Source: Pseudomonas putida
GTDB lineage: Bacteria > Pseudomonadota > Gammaproteobacteria > Pseudomonadales > Pseudomonadaceae
Length of the DNA: 64,000 nt
Direction: 5' to 3'
Assembly: GCF_030159595.1 (NCBI RefSeq)
Contig: NZ_BSKJ01000009.1
Location: 186,001-250,000, forward strand
The notes below the pieces were generated by a model. It was not told the DNA's origin. It saw nothing but the letters and a program-made list of their open reading frames with translations, and did no database searches. A program made the translations under genes and the position numbers. Shown one piece after another: positions 27,130 through 36,230 of this stretch (positions are counted from its first letter, which is position 1; every line of letters begins with the position of its first letter).

Positions 27130-30100
27130 ATGACTACTGAATCAGACCCTACGATCCAGAGGATGGTGGATCAACGGCGTGTGGCGCTTGGTGATTCAAT
27201 TCCACATGATCGAGGCAAGTGGGGCTTGGCGCTTTCCGGCGGCGGCATTCGAAGCGCTACGTTTTGCTTGGGCCTTATCAAGGCATTGGCCAAGCAGAAA
27301 CAGTTCCACCAATTCGACCTGATGTCTACAGTCTCCGGAGGGGGTTATACAGGGTCAAGTATAGGCAAGCTGTTCCAGGAAAATAATGCCTCCAGCGGCC
27401 AAGGGCTACCACCCTTGACAATGGAAAAAAAGCTGGCAGACATGGACTCCACCTGGTGGCTGAACTGGTTGAGAGCCAATGGCCGATACCTGACACCCGG
27501 CGGCTTACTCGATATGCTCCACGCGTTTTCAACCTTTGGCAGAAACCTGCTGGCCATTCATATCGAACTGGCGTTAATGGGCCTACTGCTCGGGTGCCTG
27601 CTGGTAGGTTTCGACTTACTAGTGTGGGTCTGCGCTGATAATTGGGCGCAAGCAGCGACCTCTGCTGGACCGTCTACCGCGTTACTATGGTCATTTCTGC
27701 AAACCGCGACTTCGGCACCCACACCCTTCATTTTTCTACCTGTTTTGGTGCTACTCGCATCAATACTCTGTTGTGCCTATTGGCTACTGCCCGATGGACA
27801 GCACGGCTCAGCGCGACGCGCTGGCAGCACGCTCACCGTCTGCCTGGTTACTATTACCGTATTGCTCTTTATCGCTCAAAAACTAACAACCGATGGCAGT
27901 GACTTGTCCTCACTACCTGTTTCCTACACTTGGGGGGCAGTCATTACATTTTTGACCATCACCTGGGCGGTGGGCGCAGGTTTGGCGATGGTCATGAGCC
28001 GCACGGGCCAAGCACCAGACATAATGCGAAACTCTCTGACGCGCGCACTCACTCAGGTGCTTTGTGGCATCTTGCTCGTTTTGATTCTCGGTTGCGCGGA
28101 CCTGCTGGCCTGGTACTTGGCAAAACATGAGCACGCTATCAACCTAGGCCCCGTATTGGTAGTACTGAGCGTCGCGCTGCGCGCAGCTTTGCCCATGTCT
28201 GCTAACGTGCCCAAAAGCTTACCGCCCATTGGGCGCAAGGTACTATTCGGGTGCTTGAATATTGCTGGCCTGCTCGTCCTGGCCGCGCTGACAGTGTTTT
28301 GGATAAGTATTGTCCATGAACTGGTAACGCTTGAGTTATTCCGCGACAGCCCCCAAGCCTTCTACAAACGTGCCGCGCTGGCTTGGTGTTATGTAGCAGT
28401 GCCTGTCGTTTTTCTGATGTTGTTTTCCCACTCCAATCGCGCCTTTCTAAACCGTTCGTCTCTTCATTTCTTCTACCGCGCGCGGTTGATCAGAACCTAT
28501 CTGGGCGCCTGTAATCACGAACGAATGAAAAATTCGCAGGGTGACGTACTAAGCCCTCGCATTCCAGACATGGACGACTTGGCAGTATCTGTACCCGAGG
28601 CGAACGACGACACCGCTTTCTCCGGCTACTCCCCTCATGAACACGGAGGCCCAATTCACCTCATCAACATATGCATTAACCAGACCCGTGACCCACGTGG
28701 GGGCATTTTCAATCGTGACCGCAAAGGGGAGCCAATGACTGTAGGGCCCGGTGGAATCGTCCGCTTGGCAACAGATGGCTGGCGCCAAATGGCGGCAGAT
28801 CACGCGTTGAACCTGGGTAACTGGACAGCCATTTCCGGCGCCGCATTTGCCCCTGGCCTGGGCGCAACCACCCTGCCCGGTTTGGCTGCACGAATGACAC
28901 TCGCGGGTATACGCCTCGGCTACTGGTGGGATAGCGGAGTTTTGGGGAATGATGTGCACCATGGTAAATATCGACAACTGGTAAGCGAGCTGCTCGGTAG
29001 TTTTGAAGGGCGCGACTGTGCGGATTGGTTTCTCAGCGACGGTGGCCATTTCGATAACACGGGTGCTTACGCACTGCTGCGCGAAGAATGTGAGCTAATT
29101 GTGCTGGCCGACTGTGGCGCTGATCCAGGATATGCCTTTGAGGATCTCGAAAACCTTATTCGCAAGGCACGCATCGACCTGAATATCAATATTGTATTTC
29201 AGCGGCCACGGTCGCTATCCACTTCCGGTGCTTTTGGCTCACTGGCGGACCTTGCCTCAAACAACAGTGACGCCTGCCTGGCATTGGCGAAAATACAGTA
29301 TTCCTCAGGGAAAAGTGGCTATCTGATTCTCGTCAAACCCAATCTCTGCAATGACATGCCCGTTGACCTTCTCAACTACAAGTCCGACAACCCTCTTTTC
29401 CCTCAAGAACCCACTACAGATCAGTTTTTCAGCGAAGCCCAATGGGAGAGTTACTTCCAACTTGGCTATCGATTGGGTGACAAACTTCTGCTCGCACAAA
29501 ACATGGCCATCGATGTTCACTTCAGCGACTTCACACCAGAAGACGGCGCAACAATCATCACCACTCCGACAGGCGACAAACAACTCAAGCCAAACAGCGG
29601 TCGAATTGTTTCACGATTGGTGTCGAGTGGCGCGGTGTCTGCAACACTGAGCTTTGGCGCCATTGCTTCACTTGGCCTTGGTGCCTGGCAGGCAATAGAC
29701 ACGATCATTCAGCGCAGCAGCCAGTCCAATGAAGCAATAAGAGCAAACCACAACTTTTCAGCTGACCTACTTGGCACAGAAAAACCCCGGCCACCCTGTG
29801 AACCTCGCTACTGGGTGCGCAGTTACGACAGGGCACTGTCAGGCACTGATAACTGCAGCATACCGTTAAGTGTCGCAATAAATGACAAGCAGCACACTGA
29901 GTCGAAGGACAACACCATCAGCAGCTTCAAGAAGGCATGCCATGGTTACACCGTTTTCGTTCAAGTCTACGACTCAGACTCCCGAAGCGCCGCACGCGTA
30001 TTCCGCGAGCGCTGGAGTACACCTCTAGGCGCTAATGTTCCTGATATAGAAGACGTTGTTCAGTCTGCTCGCCGCATGGGCCGCAGAGTACCAACCCCCT

Positions 30101-30321
30101 ATAATGCCCCAACAATTCTACGTTATAGCGAAGAGGGTATGGGGTGTAGCCAGGCATTGGCGAACGATGCCAGCACCCGAGATTCTAACATTCCTGTGTT
30201 CTGGAACAGCACATGGTCTCAAAAAGCGCTGGCTGGAGCACCTGACAAAAAGATAATAGAAGTCTGGCTACCGCCAGAGGATTCGATCAAGCAAACCGAC
30301 ACTGTACAGATAGCACAATGA
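27130..30321 (+). CDS. Large membrane-embedded patatin-like phospholipase
   Basis: The 1,063-residue protein has a split patatin domain. Near its N-terminus are LALSGGGIRSATFCLGL (oxyanion glycines) and STVSGGGYTGSS with the likely nucleophile Ser near residue 69. The catalytic Asp partner, SDGGHFDNTGAYALL, lies near 637. Between them, about residues 135-440, are some eight hydrophobic segments, so the active site is built around a membrane domain. A C-terminal region of about 130 residues (VFVQVYDSDSRSAARVFRERW through PTILRYSEEG) looks like a separate domain of unknown role. The family hydrolyses acyl chains of phospholipids. The start at 27130 has GGAGG eight bases upstream; an ATG two codons earlier is too close. 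Confidence 0.85.
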   Translation: MTTESDPTIQRMVDQRRVALGDSIPHDRGKWGLALSGGGIRSATFCLGLIKALAKQKQFHQFDLMSTVSGGGYTGSSIGKLFQENNASSGQGLPPLTMEKKLADMDSTWWLNWLRANGRYLTPGGLLDMLHAFSTFGRNLLAIHIELALMGLLLGCLLVGFDLLVWVCADNWAQAATSAGPSTALLWSFLQTATSAPTPFIFLPVLVLLASILCCAYWLLPDGQHGSARRAGSTLTVCLVTITVLLFIAQKLTTDGSDLSSLPVSYTWGAVITFLTITWAVGAGLAMVMSRTGQAPDIMRNSLTRALTQVLCGILLVLILGCADLLAWYLAKHEHAINLGPVLVVLSVALRAALPMSANVPKSLPPIGRKVLFGCLNIAGLLVLAALTVFWISIVHELVTLELFRDSPQAFYKRAALAWCYVAVPVVFLMLFSHSNRAFLNRSSLHFFYRARLIRTYLGACNHERMKNSQGDVLSPRIPDMDDLAVSVPEANDDTAFSGYSPHEHGGPIHLINICINQTRDPRGGIFNRDRKGEPMTVGPGGIVRLATDGWRQMAADHALNLGNWTAISGAAFAPGLGATTLPGLAARMTLAGIRLGYWWDSGVLGNDVHHGKYRQLVSELLGSFEGRDCADWFLSDGGHFDNTGAYALLREECELIVLADCGADPGYAFEDLENLIRKARIDLNINIVFQRPRSLSTSGAFGSLADLASNNSDACLALAKIQYSSGKSGYLILVKPNLCNDMPVDLLNYKSDNPLFPQEPTTDQFFSEAQWESYFQLGYRLGDKLLLAQNMAIDVHFSDFTPEDGATIITTPTGDKQLKPNSGRIVSRLVSSGAVSATLSFGAIASLGLGAWQAIDTIIQRSSQSNEAIRANHNFSADLLGTEKPRPPCEPRYWVRSYDRALSGTDNCSIPLSVAINDKQHTESKDNTISSFKKACHGYTVFVQVYDSDSRSAARVFRERWSTPLGANVPDIEDVVQSARRMGRRVPTPYNAPTILRYSEEGMGCSQALANDASTRDSNIPVFWNSTWSQKALAGAPDKKIIEVWLPPEDSIKQTDTVQIAQ

Positions 30322-30358
30322 AAGCGCGTTCTACCCCTCACGATTCGGAGCCAACGCC

Positions 30359-30931
30359 ATGGAGCACCCTTTCGAAACCGACAAATGGCCTTTCGTTAAA
30401 GCCAAGAACTTCACCAAGGTTGCCAACAAGCGCGGGGTCAGACTGATTGTCATTCACTCAATGGAAGCACCGGAAAAGAGCAACACGGCAGAGAATGTGG
30501 CGAAGTACTTCCAGACCACAGTCAAGCAAGCATCAGCGCATATCTGTGTCGACAGTGACTCGATCGTGCAATGTGTGCTGGATAACGATATCGCCTGGGC
30601 TGCGCCGGGTGCGAACAGCGATGGCATCCATATTGAAATGGCCGGCTACGCAAAACAAACCACGAGCGAGTGGCTAGACCCCTACAGTACGCTGGTACTG
30701 GAAAAGGCCGCCAATGTCGCCGCTCAATATTGCTTGAAATATGAGATCCCTGCCTTGCATCTCTCCAATACAGAGCTGGCTGACAAAGTCAGCAAAGGTC
30801 TGGTCAGCCACGCACAAGTTTCCGAAGTTTTCAAGAAAAGTGACCATACCGATCCCGGAAAGAACTTTCCTTGGGAGTACTTCATGGGGCGCGTTGCTGC
30901 TCATCTCAAAAAGCTCACTAGCGATACCTGA
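30359..30931 (+). CDS. N-acetylmuramoyl-L-alanine amidase (Amidase_2/PGRP fold)
   Basis: The 190-residue protein has the zinc-amidase pattern: VRLIVIHSMEAP near residue 35 (first zinc His), SAHICVDSDSIVQCVLDNDIAWAAPGAN in the middle and the second zinc site SDHTDPGKNFPWEYF near residue 165. This fold cleaves the bond between muramic acid and the stem peptide and is common in phage lysins and type VI effectors. No signal peptide is seen. It follows the patatin gene by 37 bases in the AT-rich island. Confidence 0.87.
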   Translation: MEHPFETDKWPFVKAKNFTKVANKRGVRLIVIHSMEAPEKSNTAENVAKYFQTTVKQASAHICVDSDSIVQCVLDNDIAWAAPGANSDGIHIEMAGYAKQTTSEWLDPYSTLVLEKAANVAAQYCLKYEIPALHLSNTELADKVSKGLVSHAQVSEVFKKSDHTDPGKNFPWEYFMGRVAAHLKKLTSDT

Positions 30932-30933
30932 AA

Positions 30934-31071
30934 GTGGGTGCCTGTTCAACAAGCCTGGGCGACTACCCGCCAGCAATTCAAGAATGCCTGCTCGCCCATG
31001 CCGACCGCCAGCTACTCAAACCAGGCAAGGACCCAACGGAAAAACCAGTCAGACGCCGCTTGCATCAATAA
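30934..31071 (+). pseudogene. Possible gene remnant downstream of the amidase
   Basis: A GTG-initiated 45-codon frame ends HADRQLLKPGKDPTEKPVRRRLHQ. It lacks a ribosome binding site but has codon use closer to the chromosome than to the island, as if it were the tail of a displaced gene. No family was recognised. It may equally be chance. Confidence 0.2.
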
Positions 31072-31090
31072 CCGCCTGATGACCTCGCGA

Positions 31091-31116
31091 CAGGTTACCA
31101 GCCCTGCTGTAACCTG
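31091..31116. promoter_or_regulatory. 26-bp inverted repeat before the HIT/Nudix pair
   Basis: CAGGTTAC (31091-31098) and GTAACCTG (31109-31116) are perfect 8-base arms around a 10-base spacer, 26 bases before the HIT gene. It could be an operator of dyad type or a leader hairpin. Confidence 0.5.
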
Positions 31117-31142
31117 CCCGCTTTACCACAGGAAGGCGTGAA

Positions 31143-31655
31143 ATGCAGGCGAAGTTGGACATCCCCTCCCGCTTCATCATCCACGAAACTCGGCACTGGG
31201 TGCTGAACCACCGCATGAACAGCGCCCTGCCCGGCTACCTGATGCTCAGCGCCCGGGCCCCCGTCAATTCACTGGCAGCCCTGCGCGTGGAAGCCCAGGC
31301 CGAACTGGGCATCCTCATGGCGCGCACGCAGCAGGTGATGGAAGCACAGCTGCAGCCGGCACGTTTGTACATGGGCCGGTATGGCCATGAGGCGGGTTAT
31401 GCCATCCACTTCCATTTCATCCCTGTTTACCCTTGGGTCGAAGCGCTGTTCTGGGCGGACGAGCGATACAGGGCGCTACAGGCATTTGGCTGGACCGATA
31501 GCGTGCATCCGCAAACCGATGGTGCCGAGCTGACGTTGTACGTCTGGCGGGAGTTTTGTGAGCGCCCTGAACCGCCAGCAATACAGGGTTATTCGGTTGA
31601 TGAAACCATTACCTTGTTGCGTAGGGCATTCTCGAACCACTGCGCGTCGAATTGA
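31143..31655 (+). CDS. HIT-family nucleotide-binding protein
   Basis: The 170-residue protein carries the core IHFHFIPVYPW, a HIT-type His-x-His motif, preceded by a helix (RVEAQAELGILMARTQQVMEAQLQPARLYMGRYGHEAG) typical of that fold. HIT proteins hydrolyse or transfer nucleotides. The third His of the classical triad appears replaced (HFHFIP), so activity is uncertain. The ATG has AGGAAGG. Its stop lies six bases before the Nudix ATG, indicating coupling. Confidence 0.72.
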   Translation: MQAKLDIPSRFIIHETRHWVLNHRMNSALPGYLMLSARAPVNSLAALRVEAQAELGILMARTQQVMEAQLQPARLYMGRYGHEAGYAIHFHFIPVYPWVEALFWADERYRALQAFGWTDSVHPQTDGAELTLYVWREFCERPEPPAIQGYSVDETITLLRRAFSNHCASN

Positions 31656-31660
31656 CTGAA

Positions 31661-32098
31661 ATGGAAGCCACCCTGCGCCCCAACAAGGCTTGCCCCGTAG
31701 TCCTTTCATCCTCGGTGTATCCAAGGATTCTGCTGTTCCGCCACCCTCAAGCCGGCGTCCAGCTGGTTAAAGGCACTCTTGAAAAAGGCGAAACCCCTGC
31801 CACTGCAGCCTTGCGCGAACTGGGCGAGGAGTCTGGCATCGCCAATGCCAAGGTCACGCAAGACCTGGGCTGCTGGGATGCCGGCCATCTCGGGCAGGTG
31901 TGGTCGTTTCACCTGTGCCAGGTGGAGGGTGCTCTGCCCGAGCACTGGTCCCACCAGACACAGGATGACCACGGCCACCTGTTCACATTCTTCTGGGCCG
32001 CCCTCGACGACCTGCCCTACGGCGATTGCCATCCGGTCTTTCAGCGGGCGCTGGCGTTCGTGTGCGAAGCCTTGAAAACGCGTACGCCACTCACCTGA
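31661..32098 (+). CDS. Nudix hydrolase
   Basis: The 145-residue protein has a complete Nudix box, GTLEKGETPATAALRELGEESGI, around residues 37-59. It removes a nucleoside diphosphate from an unidentified substrate. The ATG at 31661 was chosen; a TTG at 31652 overlapping the HIT stop is also possible. It is paired with the HIT gene and convergent with the TonB receptor gene, four bases away. Confidence 0.88.
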   Translation: MEATLRPNKACPVVLSSSVYPRILLFRHPQAGVQLVKGTLEKGETPATAALRELGEESGIANAKVTQDLGCWDAGHLGQVWSFHLCQVEGALPEHWSHQTQDDHGHLFTFFWAALDDLPYGDCHPVFQRALAFVCEALKTRTPLT

Positions 32099-32102
32099 AA
32101 CG

Positions 32103-34538
32103 TCAGAACCTGTAGCGGGCAGTCGCCAGGAAGTTACGTGGCTCACCAAAGAAGTTGCTGCCGGTCGTGGAACTGATCGACGTGTAGTAGCGCTTGTCGA
32201 ACACGTTGTTCAGGTTGAAATTGACCTGCAGGTTGGGGGTCACGTCATAGCGGGTGAACACGTCATACAGCGTGTAGCCGCCTTGCTCCACACCGTACTG
32301 AGTGTAAGTCTGGCTCTGGGATCGCACCGCACCGCCCACTCGCCACTGGTCCAGCTCGCCCGGCAGGCGATAGCTGGTGGTCAGCTTGAACAGGTTGGCG
32401 GGCAGGTTGGTGCCGTAGCGCTTGCCTTTGGTGAACGAGCCAATCGGGCTGTAGGTCGTGTCCTTGATGCGCTCGGCCGTGTTGTATGTGTAACTGGCCG
32501 ACATCTGCCAGTTCTCGGTCAGCGCCCCCGTTACTTCGAACTCGACGCCTCGGCTGCGGATCTCCCCAGCAGACTCGTAACACAGGGTGGTACCGCCTTG
32601 GCACTGGCTGGCCTGAAGCTGGTCGGGCAGGTTCTCCAGGTCGATCTGGAACAGTGCCACGCTGGTATTGAGGCGGCCGCCAAGATGCTCGCCCTTCAGG
32701 CCGATCTCGTAGTTGGTGCCTTGAATCGGTTCCAGCAGGGTGCCGCTTGCGGTCTCCAGGTTCTGCGGCTGGAAGATCCGGGTCCAGCTGGCATACACCG
32801 AGTAGGTATCATTCAGGTCGTACACCAGCCCGGCATAGGGCGTGACTTCACGGTTTGCCTTGAAGTGCGAGGTGTTCTTGATCTCTTGCTCGTACCAGTC
32901 GACACGCCCTCCGACGATCAGTGTCAATGGCTCAGCAAGGCTGAAGCGTGCTGTGCTGTAGACCCCACTCTGTTCAACTTCGGTCTGGCGGTTGTACAGC
33001 GACATGTCGACACCGACCGGTTTGGCCACCGAACCCGGGTCCCAGGTGATGGGGTTGAACTGCACCAGCTCGTAATTGCCATTGGTCACGAACGGCCCGC
33101 CACGGTCATCCCAGTCGCTTTCACGATGGCTGGCCCCGACCACCAGCGTATGGGTCCGCCCGGCAAACTCGAACGGGCCGGTCAGGTAACCATCGACGCT
33201 GGACTGGTTGCGCTCGTAATCGTACTTGCCGCCGCGCAGCGACATGCTCGGGTTACCGCTGGCATCAACCGTAGGGTTGGCCAGGAAGGTACCCATCATG
33301 TTCATGTCGCTGGTGATGTAGGTGGCCGCGCCTTTGGCCTTCCAGCCGTTGTCGAAACGGTGCTCGATATCGGCGAACACCGTTTTGCTTTCCTTGTTCC
33401 AGTAGGACCAGGACGGGCTCATGCGGTCGGAACGGGAAATGGGCAGGAAGCTGCCGTCAGGGTATGTACCCAAGCCATTCCAGTCGGCACCGGGGTTGTT
33501 TTCATCGCTGTAGGACAAGCCAAGGCTGACCGTAGTGTCGTCATTCAGGTCGGCTTCAACAATGCCATACAGCAAGGTACGTTCATTGCCCGAATCGTCG
33601 GTGAATGAGTTCTTGTTCTGGTAGCTCAACACCGTGCGGCCTCGCAGCGTACCGTCGCCATTGAGTGCGGAACCTGCATCGAGCTCGAAACGGCGATTGT
33701 CCCAACTGCCAAGGCTACCCGTAACCATGACCTGTGGCTCAACCGTAGGGCGCTTACGGATCAGGTTGATCGAGCCAGAGGGCAACCCGGCCCCCTCCAT
33801 CAGGCCAGCCGCGCCACGGACGATTTCGACACGGTCGTACATGGCCAGCGCCCCGGTGGACAACGAAGCCTCTTCATACGCGACGGGCAGGCCGTCGAAC
33901 ATGATGTTCTCGATACCAAAGCCACGCGAATTGAAACGTGGCCGCTCGGCACCCCACTGGGTCAGGGTCAGCCCCGGCGCGTTCCTCACCACATCATTGA
34001 GCGTCGTCATGCCCTGGTCTTCAATGCGCTGGCGAGTAATGACCGAAACCGACTGGGGGGTTTCGCGCACCGAGATCGGCAGTTTGGTCGCTGTCTGCAT
34101 GGCACCGGTGGTGTACGAGCCGGTGTGCTCGCTGGTCATGCCCAGGCCCTGCCCCTGGATGGTGGTTGCACCCAACTGCAGCGCCGTTTCGTTGTCATTG
34201 CGTTGCTGCAGGTAGGCGCGGTTGCCATCGGCCATGACAAAGCCCAGGCCGGTGCCGGCCAGCAGTTGCTGCAGCGCGGCACTGGCCGTGTATTGGCCGC
34301 TCACGGCACTGCTGGTCTTGCCGCGGGTCAGCGCACCGTCGGCAAAAAGCTGGATACCGCTGCTGGCCGACCATTGCGCAATCGCGCTTTCCAGCGGCTG
34401 GGCGACAATGCTGTAAGAGCGGCTTTGCGCCTGCGTAGCGCTGGCCGCTTGTGCTTGCGGCAAGGCGGCGAGCGTGAAAACGCAGCTCAGGGCGCTGACC
34501 AGCAGCAAGGGTTTGATGGGGGTGCTAGGGGTGGGCAT
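32103..34538 (-). CDS. TonB-dependent siderophore receptor with signalling domain (unit 1)
   Basis: The 811-residue protein has a signal peptide ending AQAAS and an N-terminal signalling (STN) domain (SYSIVAQPLESAIAQWSASSGIQLFADG). A plug follows (RETPQSVSVITRQRIEDQGMTTLNDVV, MYDRVEIVRGAAGLMEGAG), then a 22-strand barrel ending in RYRF. It imports a ferric siderophore and signals to FecR. The ligand cannot be told. The ATG at 34538 gives the signal peptide. It stands downstream of fecR-like and broken sigma genes. Confidence 0.93.
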   Translation of the reverse strand: MPTPSTPIKPLLLVSALSCVFTLAALPQAQAASATQAQSRSYSIVAQPLESAIAQWSASSGIQLFADGALTRGKTSSAVSGQYTASAALQQLLAGTGLGFVMADGNRAYLQQRNDNETALQLGATTIQGQGLGMTSEHTGSYTTGAMQTATKLPISVRETPQSVSVITRQRIEDQGMTTLNDVVRNAPGLTLTQWGAERPRFNSRGFGIENIMFDGLPVAYEEASLSTGALAMYDRVEIVRGAAGLMEGAGLPSGSINLIRKRPTVEPQVMVTGSLGSWDNRRFELDAGSALNGDGTLRGRTVLSYQNKNSFTDDSGNERTLLYGIVEADLNDDTTVSLGLSYSDENNPGADWNGLGTYPDGSFLPISRSDRMSPSWSYWNKESKTVFADIEHRFDNGWKAKGAATYITSDMNMMGTFLANPTVDASGNPSMSLRGGKYDYERNQSSVDGYLTGPFEFAGRTHTLVVGASHRESDWDDRGGPFVTNGNYELVQFNPITWDPGSVAKPVGVDMSLYNRQTEVEQSGVYSTARFSLAEPLTLIVGGRVDWYEQEIKNTSHFKANREVTPYAGLVYDLNDTYSVYASWTRIFQPQNLETASGTLLEPIQGTNYEIGLKGEHLGGRLNTSVALFQIDLENLPDQLQASQCQGGTTLCYESAGEIRSRGVEFEVTGALTENWQMSASYTYNTAERIKDTTYSPIGSFTKGKRYGTNLPANLFKLTTSYRLPGELDQWRVGGAVRSQSQTYTQYGVEQGGYTLYDVFTRYDVTPNLQVNFNLNNVFDKRYYTSISSTTGSNFFGEPRNFLATARYRF

Positions 34539-34570
34539 TCGAAATTCCAGTCCGTCCTGATGGCAGTACT

Positions 34571-34591
34571 CGCAACTCATTCTCGTTTGCG
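34571..34591. promoter_or_regulatory. Candidate Fur box before TonB receptor 1
   Basis: CGCAACTCATTCTCGTTTGCG reads on the other strand as GCAAAC-GAGAATGAG-TTGC. This resembles the Fur consensus of A/T-rich hexamers flanking GAGAAT and lies 33-53 bases before the receptor start. The match is imperfect. Confidence 0.45.
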
Positions 34592-34652
34592 ATCAAGACT
34601 AATGACGGACCACCGGCCAAACACAACGACGCGGTTTTTCAGTTTTTTTCAA

Positions 34653-35594
34653 TCAGTGTCGTGCGGGGCGTACCAAGGTCAGCCACGGGCCCACCGTGGT
34701 GACGCGAATCGGCAGGATGACTTGCAGGCTCTGCAACGCAGCCTCGGCCTCACGGGCCTGCACCGCTGCCGTGACCCGAAGCTGGGCGAGGCTGCTGTCG
34801 GTCAGTAGCAAATGCGCGCGGGAGTAGGGTTGCAGACGCTGCAGCACCTGCGTCAGCGGCTCGTCGCGGAACACCAGGCGTTGCTCGCGCCAAGCCAGTT
34901 GCTGGCCTGGGTCGACACGTCGCAAAGCGCCGATCCCCTTCGCACCATAGTGCAAAGCCTGGCCTTCCCCGGCTTCGGTCTGCTGCCCCTCACGGCTAAC
35001 CCGCACACTGTGCTCGGTCACCGTCACATTCGCGCCTTCCTCCAGTACCTGCACGTCAAACGCTGTGCCCAATGCGCGCACGTCACCACCTGCAGCTTCA
35101 ACGATGAAGGGCCGCTCAGGGTTGGGGGCTACCTTGAACCAGGCTTCGCCCTGGTACAGGCGCAGCCGCCGCTCACCGGCGCTGAAGCTCACGTCCAGCG
35201 CAGTCTGCGGCGCCAGTTGCACGGTCGAGCCGTCGTCCAGGGTCCAGCTGCGTACCTGGGCCACGTCGGTGCGATAATCTGCCCGGCGCGCTGGCGAAAG
35301 GGCAAACACCGTGAAGGCCAACAGTAACGCCGCTGCGGTTGCCAGGCCTACGGACCTGCGCCGGGGTATGCGCCTAACCGGGGTGCGGCTGGCGGCAACA
35401 TGGGCATGGCCCGCCACGCCGGCTACCCCCCATACCTGCCGGGCACGCTGCCAGGCAGCCGGGTGGCTGGGGTCGGCAGCAAGCCAGCGTGCGAATGCTT
35501 CGCGCTCGGCCGCTGTCACACCCGCGTCCTGCAGGCGCACGCACCATGCCAGCGCCTGGTCCAGGGGGGTATGCGAGTCGTTTTCGTTCATCAT
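34653..35594 (-). CDS. FecR-type anti-sigma/sigma regulator (unit 1)
   Basis: The 313-residue protein has an N-terminal cytoplasmic anti-sigma domain (ALAWCVRLQDAGVTAAEREAFARWLAADPSHPAAWQRARQVW) and one membrane segment (SVGLATAAALLLAFTVFALS). The periplasmic FecR domain holds DDGSTVQLAPQTALDV, YQGEAWFKV and ALGTAFDV. It relays the receptor signal to the sigma factor. Its partner sigma gene, 49 bases upstream, has a premature stop. Two adjacent ATG codons can serve as start. Confidence 0.9.
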   Translation of the reverse strand: MMNENDSHTPLDQALAWCVRLQDAGVTAAEREAFARWLAADPSHPAAWQRARQVWGVAGVAGHAHVAASRTPVRRIPRRRSVGLATAAALLLAFTVFALSPARRADYRTDVAQVRSWTLDDGSTVQLAPQTALDVSFSAGERRLRLYQGEAWFKVAPNPERPFIVEAAGGDVRALGTAFDVQVLEEGANVTVTEHSVRVSREGQQTEAGEGQALHYGAKGIGALRRVDPGQQLAWREQRLVFRDEPLTQVLQRLQPYSRAHLLLTDSSLAQLRVTAAVQAREAEAALQSLQVILPIRVTTVGPWLTLVRPARH

Positions 35595-35643
35595 GCAAGT
35601 GCAGGCAGGTGGCAGTTAAAACGCGCGCAGTGTAACCAGCCTT

Positions 35644-36144
35644 TCATGACATTGCCTTCTCGATGCGCTGCATGGCCTTGACCATCTGCGAAACCACGGT
35701 GCTTTTGGAAATGCCCAGGCGCTCGGCGACCTGCTGGTGGTCCAGGCCATCGATACGGCACAGGATAAACACTTCGCGGCAGCGTGGGGGCAGTTCGGCG
35801 ATCACCTGCATCGCCTGCTGCAGCTCGCGGTTCAATTCGGTCTTGCGCGCTGGGTCCAGTTTGGCATCAGGAATCATCTCGACCACCACCGGGTCCGCCT
35901 GCACCTCGATGCCCAACGCCTCGCGGCGACGGATGTCCATGCCGAGGTTGCGGGCAATGCGGAAGATGTATGCTCGCGGGTTGCCGATACGCGCGCCGAC
36001 CTTGCGGCTGGCCACGCGGAGCTAGGTTTCCTGTGTGAGGTCATCAGCGATGGTGGCGCTGCCGAAGTGGCGCACCAGGTAGGCCTTTAGCGCTTCGCGG
36101 TTGTCCAGGAATGTCGATGTCAGAGGGTCGCGATCTTGCGGCAT
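35644..36144 (-). pseudogene. FecI-type ECF sigma factor interrupted by an amber codon
   Basis: From the ATG at 36144 the frame reads MPQDRDPLTSTFLDNREALKA and then DDLTQET, followed by TAG (36022-36024), then LRVASRKVGARIG and on to the normal end. The family has a Trp codon at that place (QETWLR), so a single TGG to TAG change breaks region 2.2, which contacts core RNA polymerase. The downstream part keeps an intact region 4 (ELPPRCREVFILCRIDGLDHQQVAERLGISKSTV). Translation restarting at a GTG (36015) would give 123 residues without most of region 2. Confidence 0.85.
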
Positions 36145-36185
36145 TCGCCAAGCATCCTGCGCAGCGGCGGTGGAATTGGCGGCAC

Positions 36186-36219
36186 GTTAGCATTTGTTGC
36201 TAACAATTCTCAACTACAT
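36186..36219. promoter_or_regulatory. Inverted repeat and possible Fur box before the broken sigma gene
   Basis: GTTAGCA (36186-36192) and TGCTAAC (36198-36204) form a perfect 7-base inverted repeat. The adjoining TAACAATTCTCAACTA reads on the other strand as TTGAGAATTGTTA, similar to a Fur half-site. It is 42-75 bases ahead of the sigma ATG. Iron control is expected for this gene type. Confidence 0.45.
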
Positions 36220-36230
36220 TGCTGGCCCTG

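Noticed and set aside
35644..36015. A 123-residue ECF-like gene starting at GTG 36015
   Set aside because: It is only the part after the amber codon; the first 43 residues of region 2 are encoded in frame upstream, so it is better called a broken gene.
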